From: Bacteroidales bacterium | GTDB lineage: Bacteria > Bacteroidota > Bacteroidia > Bacteroidales > Muribaculaceae | Direction: 5' to 3' | Length of the DNA: 8,754 nt | Assembly: GCA_004553095.1 (NCBI GenBank) | Contig: SFMJ01000099.1 | Coordinates: 1 to 8,754 of the forward strand | Shown: one piece after another, positions 1 to 5,790 of the stretch | How positions within the stretch are numbered: position 1 is the stretch's first letter | How the letters are laid out: each line of letters opens with the position of its first letter | Position numbers and translations under genes: made by a program | The notes under the pieces: generated by a model | Databases searched by the model: none | Told to the model about the DNA's origin: nothing | What the model saw: only the letters and a program-made list of their open reading frames with translations

Positions 1-2
1 AT

Positions 3-371
3 TATAAGGGGGCTATAGATTATTATAAGCAGTCGCTCCGTATCGACCCCTCCGATGAGCGCGCTCGCAAGAACCTTCGTATTGCTCAAAAGAAACTCCA
101 ACAGCAACAGCAAAACCAGCAAAACCAAGATAAGAAGGATCAGGATAAACAAGACCAAGACAAGAAGGATCAGCAACAGAAACAAGATCAGAAGCAACAG
201 AAGCAGGATCAGAAGCAGGACCAAGAGAAGCAACAGCAGATCAGTCCACAAACTTCTCAGCAGATCCTCCAGGCTGTCGATAATAAGGAGAATGCCGTCA
301 GGGCTCGTGTTAATAAAGCTAATTCCGGTAAGAAGTCGGGTGAGGCTGCAAGAAGTGTAAGAAGATGGTGA
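3..371 (+). CDS. batC: BatC, C-terminal part (TPR protein of the aerotolerance operon), 5' end outside the window
   Basis: The frame starting at position 3 is open from the left edge to TGA at 369-371, giving 122 residues. The first ~25 residues (YKGAIDYYKQSLRIDPSDER) are the second helix of a TPR repeat and its capping turn. Residues 29-79 are a low-complexity tract: 26 Gln, 12 Lys and 9 Asp in 51 positions. The tail contains ISPQTSQQILQAVDNKENAV, which resembles the conserved end of Bacteroidales BatC. The missing N-terminal part should hold a signal or anchor sequence and the rest of the TPR domain. BatC is a cell-envelope TPR protein thought to scaffold the Bat proteins; its biochemical role is not settled. 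The stop codon overlaps the next gene, which indicates an operon. An overlapping 101-codon ATG frame at 55-360 is only a shadow of the Gln/Lys-rich repeat. Identification rests on composition, tail motif and gene order. Confidence 0.85.
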   Translation, partial: YKGAIDYYKQSLRIDPSDERARKNLRIAQKKLQQQQQNQQNQDKKDQDKQDQDKKDQQQKQDQKQQKQDQKQDQEKQQQISPQTSQQILQAVDNKENAVRARVNKANSGKKSGEAARSVRRW

Positions 372-1279
372 TGCGTCGTTTTTTCTTTCCCCTCTTGGCT
401 ATCCTCTTCTGCCTACCCGCAGTGTGCGCCGATAGCCCGGCTCGTGACAAGGCCCCCGAGCTTTTCATAGAGTGTGTCCTCGGCGATGATGTCATCTATG
501 AGCGTCAACCTGTCTCGGCGGTTATCACCCTCTTTAGCACGTCTCCTGATGTGGCTTCTGCCGACCCTGTATCGGAAGTCGCACTCAATAAGGGTGAGTT
601 CGCATCTCTCCAACCTGTCTCTCCCGCCGGCCGTTCTTATCGCAAAACCATCAAGGGGGTCGAGTATTATTGCTATCCCCTCCGCGCTTTTATGTTCTCG
701 ATGGCTGAGGAGGGTAGTTATTCCCTCGACCATGGCATGTTCGATGTCGCCGTTTCTATACCCCAAGTGGTCAATGACCCATTCTGGGGAAAGGTCCGTA
801 CCTCGAAACTTGAGTCGTATAAGGTGCCGGTCCGTAAGGCTTCGTTTAAGGTGAAGTCTCTCCCAAATCCCCCGGAGTCGATCGATTTCTCCGGTTCGGT
901 AGGCAAGTTCTCTATCGAGACTGTTATCCCTAAGGGGAATATTTATGTCAATGAGGAGGCTACTGCTGTCATAGTGCTCCGCGGCACAGGCCTCATCGCC
1001 GAACAAACCATGCCGGAGTATCGAGGCGCTTTCTCTCAAGGCGTGAAACTGAAGTCGGTGTCGGAGTCGCGTACCGCTGCCTACGACAATGGCGTCATGA
1101 TCTCCGAACTCCACCTGGAGTGCACTTTTATCCCTACTTCTTCTGCCGATGCCCAAATCGGCGTCGTGTCGTTCGATTATTTCGACCCCGAAACCAAGAA
1201 GTATGTCAAAGCTGAGTCCACCCCGGTCAAGATTGATGTAAAGTCTTCCGTAGCCAAACGCCAATCCCTCTCCATTTAA
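365..1279 (+). CDS. Short exported BatD-like protein (paralogue of the batD that follows)
   Basis: This is a 304-residue protein with a signal peptide (RRFFFPLLAILFCLPAVCA, cleavage likely before D23) and no later membrane segment, so it should be soluble in the periplasm. It aligns by eye with the middle of the neighbouring BatD. ELFIECVLGDDVIYERQPV matches NLFLRANVSTSSAYEQQAI there. SLPNPPESIDFSGSVGKFSI matches ALPTPKPADFSGAVGNFSI, and a YFDP motif lies near the C terminus. It lacks BatD's first Ig-like domain and its C-terminal membrane anchor and cytoplasmic domain. Two starts are possible: ATG 365, which overlaps the batC stop by 7 nt, or ATG 371, which forms a TGATG junction with that stop. 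The second is a classic coupling arrangement and gives a cleaner signal peptide. Expression is probably coupled to batC. Function beyond the Bat complex is unknown; a role as a BatD partner or accessory Ig-domain subunit is inference. Confidence 0.8.
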   Translation: MVMRRFFFPLLAILFCLPAVCADSPARDKAPELFIECVLGDDVIYERQPVSAVITLFSTSPDVASADPVSEVALNKGEFASLQPVSPAGRSYRKTIKGVEYYCYPLRAFMFSMAEEGSYSLDHGMFDVAVSIPQVVNDPFWGKVRTSKLESYKVPVRKASFKVKSLPNPPESIDFSGSVGKFSIETVIPKGNIYVNEEATAVIVLRGTGLIAEQTMPEYRGAFSQGVKLKSVSESRTAAYDNGVMISELHLECTFIPTSSADAQIGVVSFDYFDPETKKYVKAESTPVKIDVKSSVAKRQSLSI

Positions 1280-1352
1280 CACATTTCATAATTCATAATC
1301 TCTCCCCACTAATCACTACTAACTAATAATTCCTAACTCCTCATCCCTATTT
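1261..1352 (+). other. G-free stretch spanning the end of the short BatD gene and the batD leader
   Basis: No G occurs on the + strand for 92 nt. The stretch covers the last codons of the upstream gene and nearly all of the 79-nt gap to the batD ATG. The RNA would be almost unable to form stable secondary structure because neither G-C nor G-U pairs are possible. It contains a short direct repeat (TTCATAAT twice at about 1286-1300). No hairpin terminator is present, so transcription probably reads through into batD. A role as an unstructured translation leader is inference. Confidence 0.6.
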
Positions 1353-1358
1353 GCATAT

Positions 1359-2669
1359 ATGTTTAGAAGATTTATCATATTATTCTCGCTTCTCTTTTCC
1401 ATCGCTTGCGCTTGGGCCGGTTCGGTCCATCTCTCCATCGAGCCGCAACGTGGCAAACGCTCGATCGAGGTCGGCGATATGTTCTACCTCTATGTCAAGG
1501 TCTCGGATATTTCTGCCCGCCCCAACCAGCCATCTCTCCCCGGCGCCAAACTTATCTATTTCGAACAGACCGGTTCGGAGTCGCGCTTCGAAAGCATTAA
1601 TGGCGTGAGCCGTCAGTCTTCGTCGGTGATCTATACCGCTACATTCCGCGCTCTCAAGGAGGGTTCTTATTCTTTCGGCCCTATCAATGTCGGCGGTGCC
1701 AAGAGCAATCAGGTGAAGTATGCCATCGGTGCTCCGATGCCTAAAAATAATTCTACACCGGCGCACTCCGGTGGCAACGCCAAACCGACCCCCGATGGTA
1801 GCGACAAACCAAAGTATATCGGCAAGGGTGACGGAAATCTATTCCTCCGCGCTAATGTCTCGACTTCTTCCGCCTATGAGCAGCAGGCTATCGTTTATAC
1901 CGTTAAACTCTATACCACCTATGATGCTATCAAGTTTATCGGCGCTACTTCCGCTCCCAAGTTCGACGGCTTCGTAGTCGAGGAGTCGAAAGATGTATCT
2001 AATTCTCTCTCTTACGAAACTTATCAGGGTAAGACCTACGCCACTGCCGTGATCGCCCGTTATATCATATTCCCGCAAATGACCGGTTCGCTCAAGGTCA
2101 CCGGTAATACTTATACCATTTCGGTAGACCGTCGCGAGTATTATCAAGATTCTTATTTCGGCAGTATGTCTTTCGCCGTGCCGATGCAGCTCAATGTCAC
2201 CCCCAATGACTTGGTGATCAATGTAAAGGCTCTTCCCACCCCCAAACCTGCCGATTTCTCCGGTGCTGTCGGAAATTTCTCTATCTCTTCTTCTCTCCCC
2301 GGTTCGCAGTTTAAGACCAATCAGGCCGCTTCTATAGTATATAAGGTGCAGGGCACCGGAAATATCAAGTATGTCCAACTCCCCGACCTGTCTGCTCTAT
2401 TCCCCGCAGATATCGAGGTCTATACCCCCAAGAATACTCAGAATGTCAATGTCGTTATTTCGACCCCGTTGCCGAGGAGTATAAGACATCGGTTGCCAAA
2501 GGCTATACCATCAATGTCGGTAAGGGGGCCGGTGCTAAGTCGGCTCGTCGGAACCATCTCCGCTTTGACCCGAAGTTGCTCGATGTCGACTCTGATGCTC
2601 TCCTCCTCTCTCGTTCGCCGATGGTATATTCGTTCACTTATTGGCTATGGTTTTTCCTCCCGGTGGTGA
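1359..2669 (+). CDS. batD: BatD N-terminal frame: signal peptide and Ig-like regions, with an out-of-frame tail
   Basis: This open frame encodes 436 residues. The ATG at 1359 is followed by a good signal peptide (FRRFIILFSLLFSIACAWA, cleavage likely before G21). Residues 21-366 are BatD-like; residues 160-175 and 289-309 match the short paralogue upstream. From about residue 367 onward the ~70 residues are the wrong frame: they are rich in Arg and Ser and unlike any BatD. If translated as it stands, the product would be secreted without a membrane anchor. It would then resemble the short paralogue in overall layout, though with an extra N-terminal domain. Treat it as part of the broken gene rather than as an independent protein. 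Confidence 0.6.
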   Translation: MFRRFIILFSLLFSIACAWAGSVHLSIEPQRGKRSIEVGDMFYLYVKVSDISARPNQPSLPGAKLIYFEQTGSESRFESINGVSRQSSSVIYTATFRALKEGSYSFGPINVGGAKSNQVKYAIGAPMPKNNSTPAHSGGNAKPTPDGSDKPKYIGKGDGNLFLRANVSTSSAYEQQAIVYTVKLYTTYDAIKFIGATSAPKFDGFVVEESKDVSNSLSYETYQGKTYATAVIARYIIFPQMTGSLKVTGNTYTISVDRREYYQDSYFGSMSFAVPMQLNVTPNDLVINVKALPTPKPADFSGAVGNFSISSSLPGSQFKTNQAASIVYKVQGTGNIKYVQLPDLSALFPADIEVYTPKNTQNVNVVISTPLPRSIRHRLPKAIPSMSVRGPVLSRLVGTISALTRSCSMSTLMLSSSLVRRWYIRSLIGYGFSSRW

Positions 2670-3079
2670 TCCTCTTGACGTCGTTCTTCTTCTATCATCG
2701 CTATATTTCTCTCCATGCTGATATGGTGGCGTTCAATAGCCGCCGCGCCAATAAGATGGCTCGCCGCCGTCTCCGTAAGGCCAATGCCGCTATGCGTCTT
2801 AACGACCATGACCGTTTCTACGACGAACTCCTCCTCGCTCTCTGGGGATATCTCGGCGATAAACTCAAGATGCCTACATCCGAATTGATGCGCGATAATG
2901 TCCGCCAAGTTCTCTCCGAGAAGTCGATCAGCTCCGATACTATCGATCTCTTCATCCGTATCATCGATGATGCCGAGTTCGCCAAGTATTCTTCCGCTGC
3001 CGCCGGACGTACACTCAAGGAGGCTTATCAGGAGGCTGCCGATATCATCGATCGTCTCGAGAAGGAGTTTAAGAAGTAG
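2576..3079 (+). CDS. batD: BatD C-terminal frame: membrane anchor and cytoplasmic domain
   Basis: This frame gives 167 residues from a TTG at 2576, but homologous coding clearly begins earlier, at about 2456, with no start codon there; an ATG at 2621 is the other possible restart. One membrane helix (YSFTYWLWFFLPVVILLTSF, about 2624-2683) is followed by a basic stretch (SRRANKMARRRLRKANAAM) and then a helical domain with FYDELLLALWGYLGDKLKMP. That last motif matches the conserved cytoplasmic end of Bacteroidales BatD. The basic residues after the helix favour a cytoplasmic C terminus. On its own it would lack any export signal beyond the helix and all Ig-like domains. It ends in TAG 66 nt before batE. 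Confidence 0.6.
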   Translation: MLDVDSDALLLSRSPMVYSFTYWLWFFLPVVILLTSFFFYHRYISLHADMVAFNSRRANKMARRRLRKANAAMRLNDHDRFYDELLLALWGYLGDKLKMPTSELMRDNVRQVLSEKSISSDTIDLFIRIIDDAEFAKYSSAAAGRTLKEAYQEAADIIDRLEKEFKK

Positions 3080-3144
3080 TGCTCCCCCCCTCATGTTTTT
3101 TTATGTAGTAGTTTTGTCTCACCTCGTATTGATTCATTTCTGTT
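3080..3144 (+). promoter_or_regulatory. batD-batE gap with a lone -7-like motif
   Basis: This 65-nt spacer holds a run of seven C (3084-3090), a run of seven T (3096-3102) and TAGTTTTG at 3109-3116. The last fits the Bacteroidetes -7 consensus TAnnTTTG. No TTTG element lies 19-21 nt upstream of it, so it is at best a weak internal promoter for batE. No terminator hairpin is present, so read-through from batD is expected. Confidence 0.25.
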
Positions 3145-3969
3145 ATGTTTAAGTTGATGTCTCATTATATTCATTATATATTGTCGCTCGTGGCAATCTC
3201 TCTCTTCCCGCTCCTCGCCTCGGCACAGTCGACTGCGGAAGCCGATTCGGCTTATTCCCAAGGCGATTATTCCCGCGCTGTCATCCTCTATGATTCGATC
3301 GCGCGTCAGAAGGGAGTATCTTCTGAACTCCTCTTTAACCTCGGTAATGCCTACGCTCGCGGCGGCGATTATGGAAATGCCATGGTCTCTTACCTCCGAG
3401 CCCTCCGCATCGACCCCTCCAATTCCCATGCCAAGGCTAATGTCTTGTATATCGAGTCGAAGGTGGCGGAAAACAATCGCGCCGAACTCAAGGGTAAGAA
3501 GTTGTCGTTAGACCCCGATGCCCCCTCTTTCTTCTCTTCGATCAGAAATTTTATCGTTAGAGATCACCTCTCCGATTCTTGGGCTCTCCTGGCCGCTATC
3601 TTTTTTATCCTCTTCGTGGCTTGCCTCGCCGCTTATATATATTTCAGAGATGTCTTGATCCGTAAGATCGGTTTCTTCGGTGGTCTGTCCACGCTCTTCC
3701 TCTCTGTCGTGATGGTGGTCTTCTCGCTTATGGCTGCATCTTATCATAGCAACGAGGGAGTTATCCTCTCTCCCAAGGTCAAACTCCTTAGCGAGGCTTC
3801 TACATCTGCCAAGGAGATGCCGGTCGCGCTGACTCGTGGCACTCGTCTCTCTATCCTCGATACTCAAGCCATGGAGGAGGGTAAGGTTCCCGAATGGTAT
3901 AAGGTGAGACTCAATTCTGATTTCGTCGGTTGGATCTCTGCCAAGGATTTCCTCCCTGTCGAACCATGA
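3145..3969 (+). CDS. batE: BatE (TPR, two membrane helices, SH3-like domain)
   Basis: The 274-residue protein has the BatE layout. A signal peptide spans residues 1-27 (ends LLASA, cleavage before Q28). Two TPR repeats follow at about 29-59 (AYSQGDYSRAVILYDSIARQ) and 60-93 (LLFNLGNAYARGGDYGNAM), then a linker and two membrane helices at about 145-167 and 175-199. A C-terminal SH3-like domain spans about 205-272, with EWYKVRLNSDFVGWISAKDF. In the family BatE is the last gene of the aerotolerance operon. Its TPR domain may act with BatC in assembling the envelope complex; the SH3-like part may bind peptidoglycan or a partner, which is inference. The ATG at 3145 gives a complete signal peptide; an in-frame ATG at 3157 would still leave one. 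No terminator hairpin is visible downstream. The frame is intact even though batD before it is broken. Confidence 0.88.
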   Translation: MFKLMSHYIHYILSLVAISLFPLLASAQSTAEADSAYSQGDYSRAVILYDSIARQKGVSSELLFNLGNAYARGGDYGNAMVSYLRALRIDPSNSHAKANVLYIESKVAENNRAELKGKKLSLDPDAPSFFSSIRNFIVRDHLSDSWALLAAIFFILFVACLAAYIYFRDVLIRKIGFFGGLSTLFLSVVMVVFSLMAASYHSNEGVILSPKVKLLSEASTSAKEMPVALTRGTRLSILDTQAMEEGKVPEWYKVRLNSDFVGWISAKDFLPVEP

Positions 3970-4161
3970 TTTTTGCATTTTTGACCCTTTTTACCTGTCA
4001 GATTGCAACCATTTTTCCTCTTTCTATCAAAATATGTTGAAGAACACTATAGTTTTTCTCATTTTAGTTTTGTAAAATCACCTTTTTTTTCTAATTTAGC
4101 AAAACATAAACGATACTCTCCATCGAAAACTCGAATAGTAACTTATTAAATTCTAATAATT
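3970..4161 (+). other. AT-rich intergenic region between batE and the HTH gene
   Basis: The 192-nt gap is T-rich and marks the boundary between the bat operon and the next unit. I see no hairpin followed by a T-run, so the way the bat transcript ends is not evident. The only recognisable signal is the -7-like TAGTTTTG at 4065-4072. The last 90 nt are rich in A and T up to the ATG, which suits translation initiation in this phylum. Confidence 0.5.
4065..4072 (+). promoter_or_regulatory. Possible -7 promoter element for the HTH gene
   Basis: TAGTTTTG matches the Bacteroidetes -7 consensus TAnnTTTG exactly. The best upstream partner is a TTG at 4037-4039, 25 nt away, longer than the usual 19-21. 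If used, transcription would start near 4076-4080 and leave a leader of about 80 nt. The -33 element is weak, so this is tentative. Confidence 0.35.
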
Positions 4162-4419
4162 ATGAGCAAGACCATCACTTTCAATGAACTCCGTCGTCTC
4201 AAAGACAGTTTGCCCGACGGCTCCACCCATCGCATCGCTGATGCACTTAACGTAACCGTTCAGACCGTGCGTAATTATTTCGGAGGCGTCAATTATGAGT
4301 ATGGTAAAAATGCCTGTCTACATATAGAACCGGGTCCCGATGGAGGTATCGTGGTACTCGATGACACTACTATCTATGACATGGCTATCAAGATCCTTGA
4401 AGAGGAGAAGAATAAGTAA
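4162..4419 (+). CDS. Small helix-turn-helix DNA-binding protein conserved in Bacteroidales
   Basis: The protein is 85 residues long. Residues 22-42 (THRIADALNVTVQTVRNYFGG) read as a helix-turn-helix: a first helix with the small residue Ala, a turn at Asn-Val-Thr, and a recognition helix VQTVRNYF. The C-terminal half (CLHIEPGPDGGIVVLDDTT then a short acidic-basic helix) looks like a small beta hairpin or wing plus helix. I recognise the pattern, including the NELRRLKDSLP opening and the HIEPGPDGG segment, from small Bacteroidales proteins labelled only as DNA-binding; no target is known to me. It starts with an ATG after an AT-rich leader and lies 58 nt before the universal stress protein gene, with no terminator between them, so the two may be cotranscribed. 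A regulator of that gene or of itself is inference. Confidence 0.75.
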   Translation: MSKTITFNELRRLKDSLPDGSTHRIADALNVTVQTVRNYFGGVNYEYGKNACLHIEPGPDGGIVVLDDTTIYDMAIKILEEEKNK

Positions 4420-4477
4420 GCCACTCGTGTTGCTGTCTGTTCTCTCTTTTTCATGATCTTTCCTTTTTGCGCACGCT

Positions 4478-5644
4478 ATGGGGAATCCTTCTGATCTTAT
4501 CTCGCTGGTCGTTTTCTCTAAACCTCGAGCCCTGGCGTTTAAAAACGCCCTCCAAGCAAATGGAATCAACGCTTCTCTCGTTGAGGTCGATGCCCCCGAC
4601 CCTGACGGCCTCCACCCTCAACATGTATTCGTAAGCCCCGATTCCCTCTCGCGTGCCCTGAAAATACTCGAAAGCGGAGATTTCGCTCCGGTTTCCCTCC
4701 TTAAAATGACGGGTATGGGCAATAATTTGCTCATCCCCGTCGATTTTTCTCCATCTTCCATCCTTGCCGTCCGTGCCGGTTTCGCTCTCGCTCGGAAGTT
4801 CGACGTCGAACCTATCGTGATGCATTGCTTGGACGATCTCCGTTTCGACCCTAATCGTTATTCCCCTCGCGATTTTGCCAAGAATTTTTCCAAGGATCTT
4901 GCCAAGGACCTTGCTAAGGAACTCGCCAAGGATTTCGCAAAGGATCATGATAAGGTCGACCCTCGACTCCTTGCTCTCGCCTCTCAACGTCTCGATGAGT
5001 TTAAGGAGCATGTCGCCGGGCTTCAAGCAAGTGGAGATCTTCCCGATGTTCATTTCTCTACCGCTCTTCTGCGTGGCGTCCCCGAGGAGGTCATCATCGA
5101 GTATGCCAAGCAAAATAAACCGGTGATGGTGGTTATGGCTACTCGTGGCATCGACCGTAAGGAGTCCGACCTCGTCGGTAGTGTCACCGCTGAGGTCATC
5201 GACGCATGCCGTGTCCCTGTTTATTCTATCCCCGATAATTATTCTTTTACCGGTATCGAGGGTATCAAGAATATCCTCTTTTTCTGCACTCTCTCTAATG
5301 TCGATATAGTTCTCGCACGTGCTCTTATGCGTACGTTCGATTATCCCGATTGCCGTGTTTTCCTCGTCCCCGTTAGCGATCGTCCTATCCATTCTGCCGG
5401 CACTAAACTCGATGAACTCGCTGCTTATTTTAATAATGCATTCCCTGCTGCCCGCTTTTTTGCCTTCCCTCGTTCTTCTCGTCGTTTCGAGGATGATATG
5501 CTCCGCCTTATCGATGACAATAATATCCACCTTATCATCGTTCCTAATAAGAAGGCAAGCGCTATATCTCGTTTCTTCAGACCTACCTTAGCCCATCGCT
5601 TTATCTTCGAACGCGATATCCCGCTCCTCGTCTTCCCGGTCTGA
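4478..5644 (+). CDS. Double universal stress protein with N-terminal DUF2007-like domain
   Basis: The 388-residue cytoplasmic protein has three parts. Residues 7-68 (LISLVVFSKPRALAFKNALQ, then FVSPDSLSRALKILESGD) resemble the DUF2007-type domain. The first universal stress (UspA) domain covers about 82-253. It opens with NLLIPVDFSPSSILAVRAGF and has the nucleotide-loop-like VVMATRG then DLVGSVTAEVI. The second, more divergent UspA domain covers about 262-388 and ends HRFIFERDIPLLVFPV. Bacteroidales proteins of this three-part layout are familiar; their ligand and role are not well defined, though UspA domains often bind ATP and respond to stress. The second domain lacks a clear Gly-rich loop, so it may be structural. 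Residues 133-156 are an unusual tetrapeptide repeat inserted in the first domain. No terminator is seen after the gene. The function assignment is at family level only. Confidence 0.82.
   Translation: MGNPSDLISLVVFSKPRALAFKNALQANGINASLVEVDAPDPDGLHPQHVFVSPDSLSRALKILESGDFAPVSLLKMTGMGNNLLIPVDFSPSSILAVRAGFALARKFDVEPIVMHCLDDLRFDPNRYSPRDFAKNFSKDLAKDLAKELAKDFAKDHDKVDPRLLALASQRLDEFKEHVAGLQASGDLPDVHFSTALLRGVPEEVIIEYAKQNKPVMVVMATRGIDRKESDLVGSVTAEVIDACRVPVYSIPDNYSFTGIEGIKNILFFCTLSNVDIVLARALMRTFDYPDCRVFLVPVSDRPIHSAGTKLDELAAYFNNAFPAARFFAFPRSSRRFEDDMLRLIDDNNIHLIIVPNKKASAISRFFRPTLAHRFIFERDIPLLVFPV
4874..4945 (+). repeat. Six 12-bp coding repeats (F/L-A-K-D) in the universal stress protein
   Basis: Six in-frame units encode FAKN, FSKD, LAKD, LAKE, LAKD and FAKD, followed by a remnant HDK. 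Each unit has a hydrophobic residue, then Ala (Ser once), Lys and an acidic or amide residue. The codons vary (GCC, GCT, GCA; GAT, GAC), so the array is not a fresh exact duplication and the pattern has been kept at protein level. It predicts a charged helix with i to i+4 spacing, inserted after the first beta-alpha unit of the UspA fold. Confidence 0.85.
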
Positions 5645-5662
5645 GACCCTTTCAACTATCCG

Positions 5663-5787
5663 ATCCTCTTATCAACTCCTCCAACTCATTCCTCTTATTA
5701 ACTCCTCCCACTCATTCCCTCTCATCCTCTTCTTCTCTTCCTCTCTTCTCCTCTCATCTCCTCTCATCATTTTATTTATTTTTATCC
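5663..5787 (+). other. 125-nt G-free, pyrimidine-rich leader before mutS2
   Basis: Between the G at 5662 and the G at 5788 there is no G on the + strand, and 5725-5755 is 31 nt of uninterrupted C and T. The strand pair is therefore a long polypurine/polypyrimidine tract. The transcript would be almost without structure up to the start codon. No promoter match (TAnnTTTG) and no hairpin terminator lie in the gap, so mutS2 could be read from the usp unit. A role in translation or as an S1-type binding site is inference. Confidence 0.7.
5665..5716 (+). repeat. Tandem duplication of a 26-bp unit
   Basis: Copy one is 5665-5690 and copy two 5691-5716, directly abutting; each begins CCTCTTAT and ends ACTCATT. 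They differ at 2 of 26 positions (C/T at unit position 9, A/C at position 19). The sequence after 5717 is a looser CCTCT/CTCAT-rich continuation. This looks like a local duplication by slippage within the pyrimidine-rich leader. Confidence 0.85.
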
Positions 5788-5790
5788 GCA

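Larger units (their letters stand above)
1359..3079 (+). pseudogene. batD: batD, disrupted by a frameshift with apparent internal loss
   Basis: Read together, two frames give one BatD protein: signal peptide (1-20), Ig-like region 1 (about 21-125), a Ser/Pro/Gly-rich linker (126-158), two further beta-rich regions (about 159-366), a membrane anchor and a C-terminal cytoplasmic domain. The first frame is sensible to residue 366 (EVYTPKNTQNVNVV) and then turns into Arg/Ser-rich nonsense. The second frame becomes sensible at 2456 with YFDPVAEEYKTSVAKGYTIN. The span of 1721 nt is 3n+2, so one base (or 3k+1 bases) is missing. A single T near 2454-2456 would restore VVYFDP. However, only 8 residues separate the VYTPK segment from YFDP, against 37 at the aligned place in the short upstream paralogue. 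About 25-40 residues therefore seem lost as well, consistent with one deletion of roughly 90-120 bp. BatD normally presents Ig-like domains in the periplasm. This could be a true mutation, strain variation or an assembly error. Confidence 0.75.

Noticed and set aside
55..360. 101-codon plus frame within batC
   Set aside because: It is an Arg/Ser/Asn-rich shadow of the Gln/Lys/Asp repeat. The true frame begins at the left edge and has TPR and BatC tail features.
413..1282. 289-codon minus-strand frame opposite the short BatD gene
   Set aside because: It is a shadow of the plus-strand gene, which has a signal peptide and family motifs; the antisense product has no recognisable domain and is rich in Arg and His.
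2454..2456. Programmed ribosomal frameshift in batD
   Set aside because: There is no slippery heptamer or downstream pseudoknot by eye, BatD proteins are not known to need one, and missing residues point to a deletion instead.
4451..5530. 359-codon minus-strand frame opposite the universal stress protein gene
   Set aside because: The long antisense frame arises from codon bias. The plus strand carries clear DUF2007-like and UspA domains.
4874..5716. CRISPR array from the short repeats
   Set aside because: The 12-bp repeats are in-frame coding units and the 26-bp pair abuts with no spacer.
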